A stretch of 64,000 nucleotides of DNA from positions 1-64,000 of the forward strand of contig CAWHKD010000020.1 of NCBI GenBank assembly GCA_963829845.1, read 5' to 3'. Origin of the DNA: Gaiellasilicea sp963829845 (GTDB taxonomy: Bacteria > Actinomycetota > Thermoleophilia > Gaiellales > Gaiellaceae). Made by a program: the position numbers and the translations under genes. Of this stretch, positions 17,740 through 25,812 are shown one piece after another (position 1 is the first letter of the stretch; every line of letters starts with the position of its first letter). Under the pieces are notes generated by a model. The model was not told the origin of the DNA and made no database searches. It saw only the letters and a list, made by a program, of their open reading frames with translations.

Positions 17740-18201
17740 CTACAGCCGATCGAGGAGTTCAGCCTTCTTGGCTTCGAACTCCTCGTGTGTGATCAGATTC
17801 TGGTCGCGCAGTTCGCCGAGCTGCTTGATCTGTTCCGGGATGTCGGGTTCGCCTGGCCCGCCTCGGGCACCGGCGTGATGCGCGGCGATGTATTGCTCGA
17901 CAGCCGCGCGAATCATGTTGAACCCCTTGGCCTGCCGCCTGCTGAAGATCACGGCGTTCTCGTCCCTCATCGCGTTCTGCAAGCCACCTCGGAACTCAGG
18001 GCTTCCGGAGAGGGTGAACCTGATGAAGCCGTTGGTAAACATACGAGCCGGTTGCAACTGCACCGCGGTGATCGACGCGAGTGGGATTCGCCGGTCTCCC
18101 TGCGAGTGGCCGGCGCGACCGAAGCCCTTCCGGTCGACTGTCAACCATTCCCCGTCGATCGTGATCAGGCCGTTGTTCCCCTTTGCGTACAGCGCGGCCA
18201 C
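17740..18201 (-). CDS. DUF4429/SHOCT domain protein
   Basis: 153 residues. The N-terminal PH-like DUF4429 region (about 1-100) contains LITIDGEWLTVDRKGFG, RRIPLASITAVQLQPARMF and GFIRFTLSGSPE. A linker is followed by the C-terminal SHOCT motif IKQLGELRDQNLITHEEFEA and KKAELLDRL. SHOCT modules are found at C-termini of many phage-related and membrane-associated bacterial proteins and are thought to mediate oligomerisation. ATG start at 18201. A zinc-ribbon micro-ORF follows 22 bp downstream. Confidence 0.85.
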   Translation of the reverse strand: MAALYAKGNNGLITIDGEWLTVDRKGFGRAGHSQGDRRIPLASITAVQLQPARMFTNGFIRFTLSGSPEFRGGLQNAMRDENAVIFSRRQAKGFNMIRAAVEQYIAAHHAGARGGPGEPDIPEQIKQLGELRDQNLITHEEFEAKKAELLDRL

Positions 18202-18320
18202 CCGGTCACTGTACTCGCGTCGAGTTGCTGTGCGACGGCTGCCACGCGGACGTCACCGCACACTCGACCAGGAACCTCGCCCTCGAGGCACTCCGCGCCG
18301 ACGATCAGCGGGCGTTACGC

Positions 18321-20096
18321 CTAGGGCACTCCGGTCGTCGTCTCGCAGGCGGCGGTCGCCGTGTCCGTGCCCACGTCGCCGCGGCAGATGTCAGGTGAGC
18401 CAGGACCCCCGTCGAGCTCGTCGTCGCCGAGATCGCCCCGCAGGATGTCGGCGCCCGATCCGCCCAGCAACACGTCGTTGCCCAGGTCGGCGTTGATGAT
18501 GTCGTCTCCCGAGCCGCCGCAGAGGCGATCGTTCCCGCCGCCGCCGAGCAGCTTGTCGTTCCCGCCCAGCCCGACGATCACGTCGTCGCCGGGGGTGCCC
18601 TGAAGCTTGTCGTCGCCGGACGTTCCAACGAGCGTCCCGACTTGCCCGTCGCAACCCGCCTCGACCGTGATCGTGACCGTGGCGGCGTTCGACAGAAAGC
18701 CTCCGTCCGAGGCGCGGTAGGTGAAGGAGTCCACCCCCGCGAAGTCCTCGTCCGGGGTGTAGTTGAAGGATCCGTCCGCGTTGAGGAGGAGCGTCCCGTT
18801 CAGCGGGCCGGACGCAAGTTGCGCCGTCAGCGGATCGTCGTCAGTGTCGTTTGCGAGTACGCCCAGCGGAGGGATCGACAGCAGCGTCTCTTGCGACGCC
18901 ACGTAGAAGTCGTCGATGGCGATCGGCGCCTCGCCGTTGATCAGGATCGAGGCGCGGCCATCGCCGAAATCGATGTCGCCGACGAAGACGAGATCCGGGT
19001 CGGTGTCCTCGTCGAAGTTGCCGGCCGCGATCCCTTGACCAAGGCGGTCGTTGACGAAGTTGCCGCCGAAGTTGAAGCTCCCTCCGGCCCCACCTTCCAA
19101 GATCGAGACGCCGCCCGCAAAGCTCGCGACGGTAGCAATGTCCAGGTCGCCGTCGCCGTTGAAGTCGGCCACGTCGAGCGACTCGGGCTCGTCGCCGGAC
19201 GTGCCTATCACCGTCGAGGGGCCAAACGACGCCCCGGCGCCCCCGAGGAGCACGGCGACGGACTGGGGAAAGAACGTGCCGACCGCGAGGTCGGGATCGG
19301 AATCGCCGTTGAAGTCGCCGGCGACCACCTCTCTGGCCAGGCTAACGGCATTGAAGGCGGGCGCGCCGAAGCTCCCGCCGGCACCGCCAACGAGGATCGA
19401 GACCCCAGCAGGGCCGGAGTTGGTGACCGCGAGGTCTAGATCGCCGTCCCCATCGAAGTCCCGGACGGCGACATCCCCCGGGCCGCCGCCTGCCGCGAAG
19501 GCTGTTGCAGGGCCGAAGTCGCCTGCGCCGTCGCCGAGCAGCACCGAGACGTCGTCGGAGCCACGATTGGCGACCACGAGGTCGAGGTTCGAGTCACCGT
19601 CGAAGTCACCGACCGCGACTGACGACGGGTTGGTGCCCGCGTCATGGAAGTCGGCCAGGCCGAAGGTGCCTCCCGTGTTTCCCAGCCACACGACGACGTT
19701 GAAGCTGTTCGCGTTGGCTCTGGCCGCCACGAGGTCGGGGTCCGAGTCGCCGTTGAAGTCGCCGACCGCGACCGAGACGGGGTTCGTGCCCGCGGCGAGG
19801 TTGGTCGCGGGGCCAAATGTTCCTCCCGCCCCGCCGAGCAGCACGGAGACGTTGCCGGAGCCGAAGTTGGCGACTGCGAGATCGAGATCCGCGTCGCCGT
19901 TGAAATCGGCCACGGCGACCGAGACGGGCGAGGCACCTACCATGTAGTCCGTCGGCCCGGTGAAGCTCGCTGCGCCCGCCACCGGGGCGAGAGACAGTAC
20001 GGCACCCAGGGCGAGCAGCGACACGAGGGCCCACGGCCGTCGGGCGACGCTGCGAACGAACGACCGGGTCGGTGCCGAGTTACAAGAAGTAGCCAT
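18321..20096 (-). CDS. exported FG-GAP/VCBS-repeat protein with RTX calcium-binding C-terminus
   Basis: ATG at 20096 is preceded by GGGGGAG at good spacing; longer upstream frames lack a ribosome site. A signal peptide (about 1-45, RPWALVSLLALGAVLSLAPV) is followed by seven FG-GAP/VCBS repeats of about 50 residues with DFNGDSDPDLAV-type calcium loops (about 50-400). A cadherin-like module follows (VLANDTDDDPLTAQL to DSFTYRASDGGF, about 415-510). The end carries RTX nonapeptides (GLGGNDKLLGGGGNDRLCGG). Extracellular, probably a beta-propeller bound to Ca2+. Substrate or partner unknown. Intact over 592 codons. Confidence 0.9.
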   Translation of the reverse strand: MATSCNSAPTRSFVRSVARRPWALVSLLALGAVLSLAPVAGAASFTGPTDYMVGASPVSVAVADFNGDADLDLAVANFGSGNVSVLLGGAGGTFGPATNLAAGTNPVSVAVGDFNGDSDPDLVAARANANSFNVVVWLGNTGGTFGLADFHDAGTNPSSVAVGDFDGDSNLDLVVANRGSDDVSVLLGDGAGDFGPATAFAAGGGPGDVAVRDFDGDGDLDLAVTNSGPAGVSILVGGAGGSFGAPAFNAVSLAREVVAGDFNGDSDPDLAVGTFFPQSVAVLLGGAGASFGPSTVIGTSGDEPESLDVADFNGDGDLDIATVASFAGGVSILEGGAGGSFNFGGNFVNDRLGQGIAAGNFDEDTDPDLVFVGDIDFGDGRASILINGEAPIAIDDFYVASQETLLSIPPLGVLANDTDDDPLTAQLASGPLNGTLLLNADGSFNYTPDEDFAGVDSFTYRASDGGFLSNAATVTITVEAGCDGQVGTLVGTSGDDKLQGTPGDDVIVGLGGNDKLLGGGGNDRLCGGSGDDIINADLGNDVLLGGSGADILRGDLGDDELDGGPGSPDICRGDVGTDTATAACETTTGVP

Positions 20097-20119
20097 TCTC
20101 CCCCAACGCGACTCGACAA

Positions 20120-20142
20120 CGGTTTCGGTTGATCGAGCAACC
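20120..20142 (-). terminator. hairpin downstream of the TolB-like gene
   Basis: CGGTTG-ATCGAG-CAACCG lies about 20 bp after the stop of the gene at 20159-21400. It has no T-run, so terminator function is only suggested. Confidence 0.4.
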
Positions 20143-20158
20143 GTCGGAAGGCCGGGGA

Positions 20159-21400
20159 TCACTTCGTCGTCACGGCGTCGCAGCCCTCGATGGCATCTCC
20201 GCCGAAGGTCTCGCCCGTCAAGCACGCCTCCGTGTCGGCTGATGTCAGTCCCGTCTCCTGCGTGCGGAAGTGGAGAACGAGGTCGAAGTCGCCGTCCCCG
20301 TCGACGTCCTCGGCGTGTCCCATCCCGTGCTCCTCAGAGGCGCCGGCCGGGCCGAATGCGACGGAGAGCGGGTCGACGGAGAGCGCGTCGAACGCCGGCG
20401 TGGTCAGGATCGCGACGGGGATCACGCCCTTGCTGCCGGGGTGGACCGGATTGACGTCGCTGCTCGGCCTGATGTCGATCTCCACCTCGATCGTCGGCGG
20501 GGCGAGCGTCTGCCAGTCCGGCTCGAGGTCGAAGGCCGGATTCTGGCTCAGGTTCGTCTGGCCGGAGCCGTCCGCGTTCATGACGAACACCTCGGAGGTG
20601 CCGTCGCGGTCGCTCGTGAAGGCGACCTTGCTCCCGTCCGGCGACCAGGCCGGGGTCTCGTCGCTGGCCGGATTCTGGGTCAGGTTCGTCTGGCCGGAGC
20701 CGTCCGCGTTCATGACGAACACCTCGGAGTTGCCGTCGCGGTCGCTCGTGAAGGCGACCTTGCTCCCGTCCGGCGACCAGGCCGAACTCCCGTCGCTGGC
20801 CGGATTCTGGGTCAGGTTCGTCTGGCCGGAGCCGTCCGCGTTCATCACGAACACCTCGAGGTTGCCGTCGCGGTCGCTCGTGAAGGCGATCTTGCTCCCG
20901 TCCGGCGACCAGGCCGGGGTCTCGTCGCTGGCCGGATTCTGGGTCAGGTTCGTCTGGCCGGAGCCGTCCGCGTTCATGACGAAGATCTCGATGCTGCCGT
21001 CACGGAAGCTCCTGAAGGCGATCTTGCCTCCGTCCGGCGACCAGGCCGGGCTGCCGTCGTCGACCACACTCTGGCTCAGGTTCGTCTGGCCCGAGCCGTC
21101 CGCGTTCATGACATACACCTCGAGATTGAAGTTGTCGCGGTCGGTCATGAAGGCGATCTTGCTCCCATCCGGCGACCAGGCCGGCTGGAAGTCGCCGGCC
21201 GGATTCTGGCTCAGGTTTGTTTGGCCCGAGCCGTCGGGGTTCATGGCGAAGATCTCGTTGTCGCCGTCCCGGTCGCTTATGAAGGCGATCTGCCCGTTCT
21301 CTCCCGGGAATGCGGCCCCGGCCGGCCCCGCGGCGGAAAGCAGGACGGCGGCCGAAGCAGTCGCCAGCAACGCCAGCAGGCCGCTCCTCTTTCTGCACAT
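20159..21400 (-). CDS. exported TolB-like beta-propeller protein
   Basis: The ATG at 21400 gives a textbook signal peptide MCRKRSGLLALLATASAAVL; a GTG at 21484 is an alternative start. Seven repeats of about 43 residues follow (SPDGSKIAFTSDRDG then EVFVMNADGSGQTNL), each a TolB/PD40 WD40-like blade, together enough for one closed propeller. The repeats at 20590-21010 are nearly identical at DNA level (129-bp unit). The C-terminal roughly 110 residues form a separate domain with VEIDIRPSSDVNPVHPGSKG and DVDGDGDFDLVLHFRT. Secreted; ligand unknown. Confidence 0.88.
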   Translation of the reverse strand: MCRKRSGLLALLATASAAVLLSAAGPAGAAFPGENGQIAFISDRDGDNEIFAMNPDGSGQTNLSQNPAGDFQPAWSPDGSKIAFMTDRDNFNLEVYVMNADGSGQTNLSQSVVDDGSPAWSPDGGKIAFRSFRDGSIEIFVMNADGSGQTNLTQNPASDETPAWSPDGSKIAFTSDRDGNLEVFVMNADGSGQTNLTQNPASDGSSAWSPDGSKVAFTSDRDGNSEVFVMNADGSGQTNLTQNPASDETPAWSPDGSKVAFTSDRDGTSEVFVMNADGSGQTNLSQNPAFDLEPDWQTLAPPTIEVEIDIRPSSDVNPVHPGSKGVIPVAILTTPAFDALSVDPLSVAFGPAGASEEHGMGHAEDVDGDGDFDLVLHFRTQETGLTSADTEACLTGETFGGDAIEGCDAVTTK

Positions 21401-21816
21401 CCCGGCAACGGCGGTCGGCCCGACAAAGGCTGCAACCGCAGCAGCAACCGCGAGGGCGATCCGAGCACGAACGGGCGGGAACACGCTGCCATCCCCTTTG
21501 ACGATCTTCCGCCGCAGCGCGTCAGATGCTCACAGATCGGACGCTCTCCGTCAACGCCCAGCTTGACGCCGCGCCGTTCCGTCGAGAATCGACACCTCCT
21601 TCGTCTTCCTGACCGTGGTCAGGTCGAGCTTCCTGCGAGCAGGAACTTGAAGGGTGCCGGCGACACACCTGGCACACGGCTTCAGCCGTTTCCCCTTGGC
21701 TGCTAGGTGGTGAGGTGGGCGGTGTTGGGCTCGAACCACTTCCCCTGGTGCGGCTGCGGACGCGGGTCCTGTTCCCGCCGCGGGTTCGTGATGTGCGCCA
21801 GTTGTGCGCCAGTTGT

Positions 21817-21881
21817 GCACCAGGAATGGGCGGTCTTGAGCGGAGACACTTCTGCCGCACGATCGAACTGCCGCTAGGCCG
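21817..21881. repeat. dispersed repeat C, copy 1
   Basis: The shared block CAGGAATGGGCGGTC, then GAGCGG and TGCCGCACGATCGAACTG, also occurs at 29547-29625. Just before it are three tandem 11-bp units (TGTGCGCCAGT type, about 21792-21824). The region 21401-22231 has no supported gene; it holds this repeat and repeat D copy 1. Confidence 0.65.
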
Positions 21882-21918
21882 TGCAGGCTGGGCGAGCAGT
21901 GCAGCCCGTCGGACACTT

Positions 21919-22010
21919 TCTACGCCATCGCGGGATCTGCGAGCCGAGCCGCGGTTGCGAGCCCCTGGAAGTAGGCGTCAAGGAGAGCAGCTGCCTCGTT
22001 CTCATTGCCC
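21919..22010. repeat. 92-bp direct repeat D, copy 1
   Basis: Shares nearly all of its 92 positions with 22584-22675, including GTCAAGGAGAGCAGCTGCC and CTCGTTCTCATTGCCC. Read on the minus strand both copies encode NENEAAALLDA then a short variable stretch and TAARLADPAM followed by a stop, so they may be 3' ends of a lost gene. The two copies flank the Tyr-repeat peptide gene. Confidence 0.8.
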
Positions 22011-22231
22011 TTCGCGCTAGCGCCCGTCGCTAGAGGTCGTTACCTGGAGCACGGGAGGACCGCTGACTCGCCCCGAACGCAGGCCTCTCTGCTGGCGACG
22101 ACGTGGAGGCGACGCCTGATCGTCTGCGGGAAGAAGTCGGGCCGCGCGGCCGTCGGGTGGCCACGAGGGGAAACAGGAGCATCGATTCGCTCCCGACACG
22201 CCCCACCCAGATGCACGAAAGGAAGGAAGCC

Positions 22232-22486
22232 ATGTTCAGGATTTCTGCCATCACTCGCGTCGGCCTCGTCGCCGTCGCTTGTGTTGCCGTCGCAGCGCCG
22301 TCGGCGCTTGCCAAGTCCCCCGTCAAGGGTAACGCGCAGAGTCTCTACGGGTACGCGATGTCCTACACGCCGACGAAGGCGACACAGCAGAGTCTCTACG
22401 GGTACGCGATGTCCTACACGCCCGCGAAGGTGCAGAGCGTCAAGAAGGCGGCGTCGAGCAACAACGACAAGCTCCCTGCTGAATAG
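22232..22486 (+). CDS. small exported Tyr-rich repeat peptide
   Basis: 84 residues from ATG 22232, preceded by GGAAGG. A signal peptide (MFRISAITRVGLVAVACVAV ending ALA) is followed by KSPVKGNA and two tandem copies of QSLYGYAMSYTP separated by TKAT, then a Lys/Ser/Asn-rich tail ending KLPAE. The mature peptide is only about 57 residues, polar and aromatic. No family recognised. It sits between two 92-bp direct repeats, as a cassette would. Confidence 0.75.
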   Translation: MFRISAITRVGLVAVACVAVAAPSALAKSPVKGNAQSLYGYAMSYTPTKATQQSLYGYAMSYTPAKVQSVKKAASSNNDKLPAE

Positions 22487-22583
22487 GTGCCCGTAGCGTC
22501 GAAGTACATTGTGCGGCCCGTCAGCCCGTCTCGAAGCCCTGAGCCACAAGCTTGGATCACGAGACCGGCCGGCGGGCCACACC

Positions 22584-22675
22584 TCTACGTCATCGCGGGG
22601 TCTGCGAGCCGAGCCGCGGTTGCGGAGCCCTGCAGGTGAGCGTCAAGGAGAGCAGCTGCCTCGTTCTCATTGCCC
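22584..22675. repeat. 92-bp direct repeat D, copy 2
   Basis: Second copy of the repeat at 21919-22010, same orientation, 573 bp after the end of the first. The sequence beyond the copies differs completely on both sides. Confidence 0.8.
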
Positions 22676-22999
22676 GGGCTTCTGACGTGTCGGGGGACCA
22701 CAGCAACAAGCCGTTCTCCTGTGGCCAAGCTAGAGCGGAAGGCCTATACGGGATTCGAACATCAGGCGCTGCCGGCGTCGTCGCGGTGTACAAGACCGCC
22801 CGGCACGGCGTGCTCGCGCAACTGCTTGAAGACGTGCGCCAGCACGCGCGCCAAACCGGTGGCCGCATGCGCCTCTTCTCACTCGGTCATCACGTCCGGC
22901 GCCGAAGCTCTTGATCGTCTCGTGCCAAAGGCGATTCGCGTGCTTGAAGCTCATCTTGATTCCGGACGTCTCGATGCGTGGCCGGTGCCGCTGGATCGG
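22676..22999. other. gene-poor stretch
   Basis: Overlapping open frames on both strands show no recognisable domain. A T-arm-like GGGATTCGAAC occurs near 22750 without a foldable tRNA. Nothing firmly supported. Confidence 0.35.
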
Positions 23000-23033
23000 T
23001 GGGCGGGCCCGGTCGCGCCGGGCACCGCCCACT
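23000..23033 (-). terminator. strong hairpin terminator of the 599-aa exported protein gene
   Basis: GTGGGCGG plus GCCCGG pair with CCGGGC plus CCGCCCAC around TCGCG. It lies 19 bp downstream of the minus-strand stop at 23052. GC-rich, without a long U tract. Confidence 0.6.
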
Positions 23034-23051
23034 GTCAGTCTCCCTGGGGTT

Positions 23052-24851
23052 CTAGCTGCAGCCGGGCAGCTTGAAAGCTGCGATCCGCGTCTGCCATGGG
23101 GCCGTCGTGCCGGGTGGGGGCAACGGCGGCGGCGGCAGCGGCAAGGGCAGCCCGCTGACCGCGTAGTACTCGTTGACGTACCAGAAGGTGCAGTCGTCAA
23201 CAGGGTCGACGTTGAGCGAGGTGTAGTCGCCCCAGCGCGAGTTCGTCGTCGTCTGGACGCCGGTGCCGTTGATGATGATGCCCTCGCCGAGCGTCATCTG
23301 TCCCAGCGGGTCGCCCGCGAGCCGTCCCGTGTAGCGGATTCCCGGATAGACGGTGGTCGCGTTCGAGACGCTGTAGCCCATAGCGATATTGCCGTTCTTG
23401 TCCATCGCAACGGAGCCCATCCAGCGGTGGATGCCGTCACCGGGGTTGACGGTTCCCTGCTGGTAAAGGGAGTACGCGCCGTTCGCGCGCCGGATCTCGT
23501 ACCACCGCATCCCAGCGAGGGCCGGCGCCGCCTCGACCGACTGCGCCGCCACCATCGTCTCGTAGTCCTTGGACGCCCGGTAGGCGAGTCTGTAGGTCGG
23601 CCGCTGCCGGTACGACAGGATGTCGAGGTACTGGTCGGGGTCCGTGATGCCTGGCTGCGGGATGCACCCGCGGGTCGGCCCGCACGGGAAGTTCGAGTCG
23701 AACTCCGCGACCGGAAGCTGTGCGGCCAGCTTGAACGACGCCGTCGGTTTCGAGTTCCACTGCACGTTCAGCTCGAAGATGTTGAGCGCGTCGAACGTGG
23801 CGCCGTACACGTAGTCGTCGTCCTGCGTTCCCACGATCGGGACTGGTGCGTCCAGCTTCGGCTTCGTCTTGCCGTCGACGTCCGCCGGCAGGAGTCCGTC
23901 CCCGACGAGCGGCAGGATCGCCGGATCATTGCCGTCGAGGAAGAACTGCACAGCTCGAGCCTTCGGGTCTCCGTTCAGCAGTTTGTTCTTCTCGAGCGCG
24001 TAGACGCTGATGCCGTAGGCGGAGGTGTCACCGAAGTCGCGAGTCGTCAGGATGTACGAGTCGGTCCAGACGCTGTACTTCGGGTAGTCAGGGAAGAATG
24101 TCCCGCCGGGCAGGTCCGGATCCGGCTGGGTGATGAATGCGTAGCGGTAGTAAGCGCCGGTCGGATCACCGGTCTGTGAGACCGCGATGCAGTCCCAGTA
24201 CTGCGGCCCCGCCGACGTGAACTGGCTCAGGATCCAGCGGTCCGCGAACTGGTCGTAGACGACGATCGGGTCGCCCGCGTTGTTGGCGCAGTCCGGGACG
24301 GAGAAGTTCTGCCAGAGGGAACCAAGCGTCAGTGGCCCGAGCAGCAGGTTGCCCTGCTTGCTGTAGACGGCAAAGGCGAGGTTCGCCATCTCCACGTAGT
24401 GGTTCGGTCCCACGTCGCCGACCGGGTCGGGCGGGTTGACGCGTCCGCCGAGCAGGTTGAAGTTGTCCTGGTTGCTGATGCCCTCGAAGTTGGCGATCGT
24501 CCCGGGTATCGCCGTGGTCGAGAGTGTGGAGGACGATGCAGTCGGGGCAAGACTCGCCCTTCTCCCGGTGACGAGCGAGAGTGCACTCCACGCCGGTTGC
24601 TCGACGATGAAGCCGTCGCTGCCCTGCGGCGCCGCCGAGGGCGCCTGCGTCGGTGAATTCTGGGCCTGCGCAAGCTGGCTGAGCGGCTTGGAGACGTCGA
24701 ACGCCACGGCGTCGCTGAACTTCGGTCCCTTGCCGATCGAGCCGGCCGCCTGTCCGGTGCCGGCGGCGAATGCGAGCGTGAGCGTGCCCACCAGTGCGAC
24801 GGAAATCACACGCGCCCGTACGGGCCTTCCGCGTCGTCTTGCAGGTTGCAT
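23052..24851 (-). CDS. large exported protein, unknown function
   Basis: 599 residues, intact. A signal peptide follows an Arg-rich start (VRARVISVALVGTLTLAFAA). The body reads DPVGDVGPNHYVEMANLAFA, DPIVVYDQFADRWILSQF, YPKYSVWTDSYILTT and GSVAMDKNGNIAMGYSVSNA, suggesting a propeller-like fold with repeated Trp/Tyr blades. Near the end a proline run precedes WQTRIAAFKLPGC. The protein family recurs in several soil bacteria in my recollection, but no activity is known to me. Single transcription unit with its own terminator. Confidence 0.8.
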   Translation of the reverse strand: MQPARRRGRPVRARVISVALVGTLTLAFAAGTGQAAGSIGKGPKFSDAVAFDVSKPLSQLAQAQNSPTQAPSAAPQGSDGFIVEQPAWSALSLVTGRRASLAPTASSSTLSTTAIPGTIANFEGISNQDNFNLLGGRVNPPDPVGDVGPNHYVEMANLAFAVYSKQGNLLLGPLTLGSLWQNFSVPDCANNAGDPIVVYDQFADRWILSQFTSAGPQYWDCIAVSQTGDPTGAYYRYAFITQPDPDLPGGTFFPDYPKYSVWTDSYILTTRDFGDTSAYGISVYALEKNKLLNGDPKARAVQFFLDGNDPAILPLVGDGLLPADVDGKTKPKLDAPVPIVGTQDDDYVYGATFDALNIFELNVQWNSKPTASFKLAAQLPVAEFDSNFPCGPTRGCIPQPGITDPDQYLDILSYRQRPTYRLAYRASKDYETMVAAQSVEAAPALAGMRWYEIRRANGAYSLYQQGTVNPGDGIHRWMGSVAMDKNGNIAMGYSVSNATTVYPGIRYTGRLAGDPLGQMTLGEGIIINGTGVQTTTNSRWGDYTSLNVDPVDDCTFWYVNEYYAVSGLPLPLPPPPLPPPGTTAPWQTRIAAFKLPGCS

Positions 24852-24944
24852 AATCCCTCCCCGGACCCCGGTCGATAGGACGGCGACGCGAGCCTATGCC
24901 TATCGGCGGGCGCGTTCAAGCCGGGACAGCGTTACCGTAAGGGT

Positions 24945-25328
24945 GTGCGTCACGCCGCCCTGAAGTGGCTCTTCCCTACGCTGCTCGCGCTGTTCGTCGG
25001 CGCCTCCGGGGCGGCGCGCGCGGGGCAGACGCCGTCCGGCGTCCAAGGGAGCGTGACGCTGTCACCCAACGGCCCCGAGTGCGTGGATGCGGCTTCGTGC
25101 TCGAAACCCGCGAGGCGAGTGTTGCTTCTCTTCTCGCACGATGGCGGCGTCCGTGCAAGGGTTACGACGAGTGCGAAGGGGACGTATCGAGTTCTGCTGA
25201 CTCCTGGCCGGTACTCCGTCACCACGACCGCCTTCCGTCGCGGCTCCGGCGTGACGCCGCGGGTCGTCCGTGTCCGGAGCGGGCGCATCAGCACCGCCAA
25301 CCTCACGATCGACACCGGGATGCAGTAG
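24945..25328 (+). CDS. exported carboxypeptidase-regulatory-like domain protein
   Basis: 127 residues from GTG 24945. The signal peptide is LKWLFPTLLALFVGASGAAR. The mature part GVQGSVTLSPNGPEC, ARRVLLLFSHDGGVRARVTT and GTYRVLLTPGRYSVTTTAF is a single CarboxypepD_reg-like beta-sandwich with the usual G-x-Y-x-V-x-L-x-P-G-x-Y pattern. Such modules bind surfaces or other domains. Divergent from the 599-aa exported protein, 93 bp away. Confidence 0.75.
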   Translation: MRHAALKWLFPTLLALFVGASGAARAGQTPSGVQGSVTLSPNGPECVDAASCSKPARRVLLLFSHDGGVRARVTTSAKGTYRVLLTPGRYSVTTTAFRRGSGVTPRVVRVRSGRISTANLTIDTGMQ

Positions 25329-25347
25329 CAGCGAGCCGGAGCGTCCT

Positions 25348-25489
25348 GTCCATCGACGGCGATCAGCTGACCGCCGTGAGCGAGCACGGCGACCCGGGCA
25401 GCGCGATGGACGTCGATCCCGACGTAGCCCTCAGCCGCCACGGTCGGGGTTCCCGTGTGCAGGGATCCAGCGGTTCGTGAGCGGATGCG
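25348..25489 (-). pseudogene. remnant of a class III adenylate/guanylate cyclase domain
   Basis: The minus strand encodes LHTGTPTVAAEGYVGIDVHR then AARVAVLAHGGQLI, matching the C-terminal half of class III nucleotide cyclase catalytic domains (G-x-D-V-H-R-A-A-R-I). Only about 45 residues are present, without the metal-binding aspartates or any start. A decayed fragment between two unrelated genes. Confidence 0.6.
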
Positions 25490-25525
25490 GATCGCCGCCA
25501 GCACGCTCAATCGTGTTTCCGTCGA

Positions 25526-25804
25526 CTAACTGCCCCTTCGTTCGCGCCCCGCCTGTGCCTCCATTCGCGCGAGCCGGGTGTAGTAGTCGGGGAACTCGTT
25601 CAGATGCGCGAGCGCGATCTTCCCGGTGACGAGCGGGTCGTCATCGGTGACGTTCGTGAGGATGTCATGCAGCCCGTGCTCAAGCTCGACATCCATCCCA
25701 CTGCGGAACTGCTCGACGTCGAACGGCGCCGCCGCCCAGTCGATGCCGAGCTGCTCACCGATGGCGCGTGCAGCATCGGCCGAAAAGCTCCTCCTCGTAG
25801 ACAT
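25526..25804 (-). CDS. DUF5661-like small protein
   Basis: 92 residues: FSADAARAIGEQLGIDW, FDVEQFRSGMDVELEHGLHD and GKIALAHLNEFPDYYTRLAR, resembling DUF5661 proteins, all-helical with conserved EHG and LNE-YY motifs. Soluble. It is the last gene of the minus-strand sulfur-related run, 8 bp downstream of the DsrE-like gene, so probably co-transcribed, though its role there is unknown. Confidence 0.75.
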   Translation of the reverse strand: MSTRRSFSADAARAIGEQLGIDWAAAPFDVEQFRSGMDVELEHGLHDILTNVTDDDPLVTGKIALAHLNEFPDYYTRLARMEAQAGRERRGS

Positions 25805-25812
25805 GCGCCCTC

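Noticed and set aside
18183..18398. Plus-strand ORF with CDGCHAD motif
   Set aside because: Most of it overlaps the end of the FG-GAP gene in antisense and there is no ribosome site; only the short 18200-18320 part could be coding.
20590..21250. Regular repeats that might be a CRISPR array
   Set aside because: Units are 129 bp, in frame and encode TolB-type blades; there are no short spacers and no cas genes.
21720..21760. Possible tRNA (GGGCTCGAACC T-arm-like)
   Set aside because: The T-stem does not pair properly and no anticodon or acceptor arms can be folded; at most a fragment.
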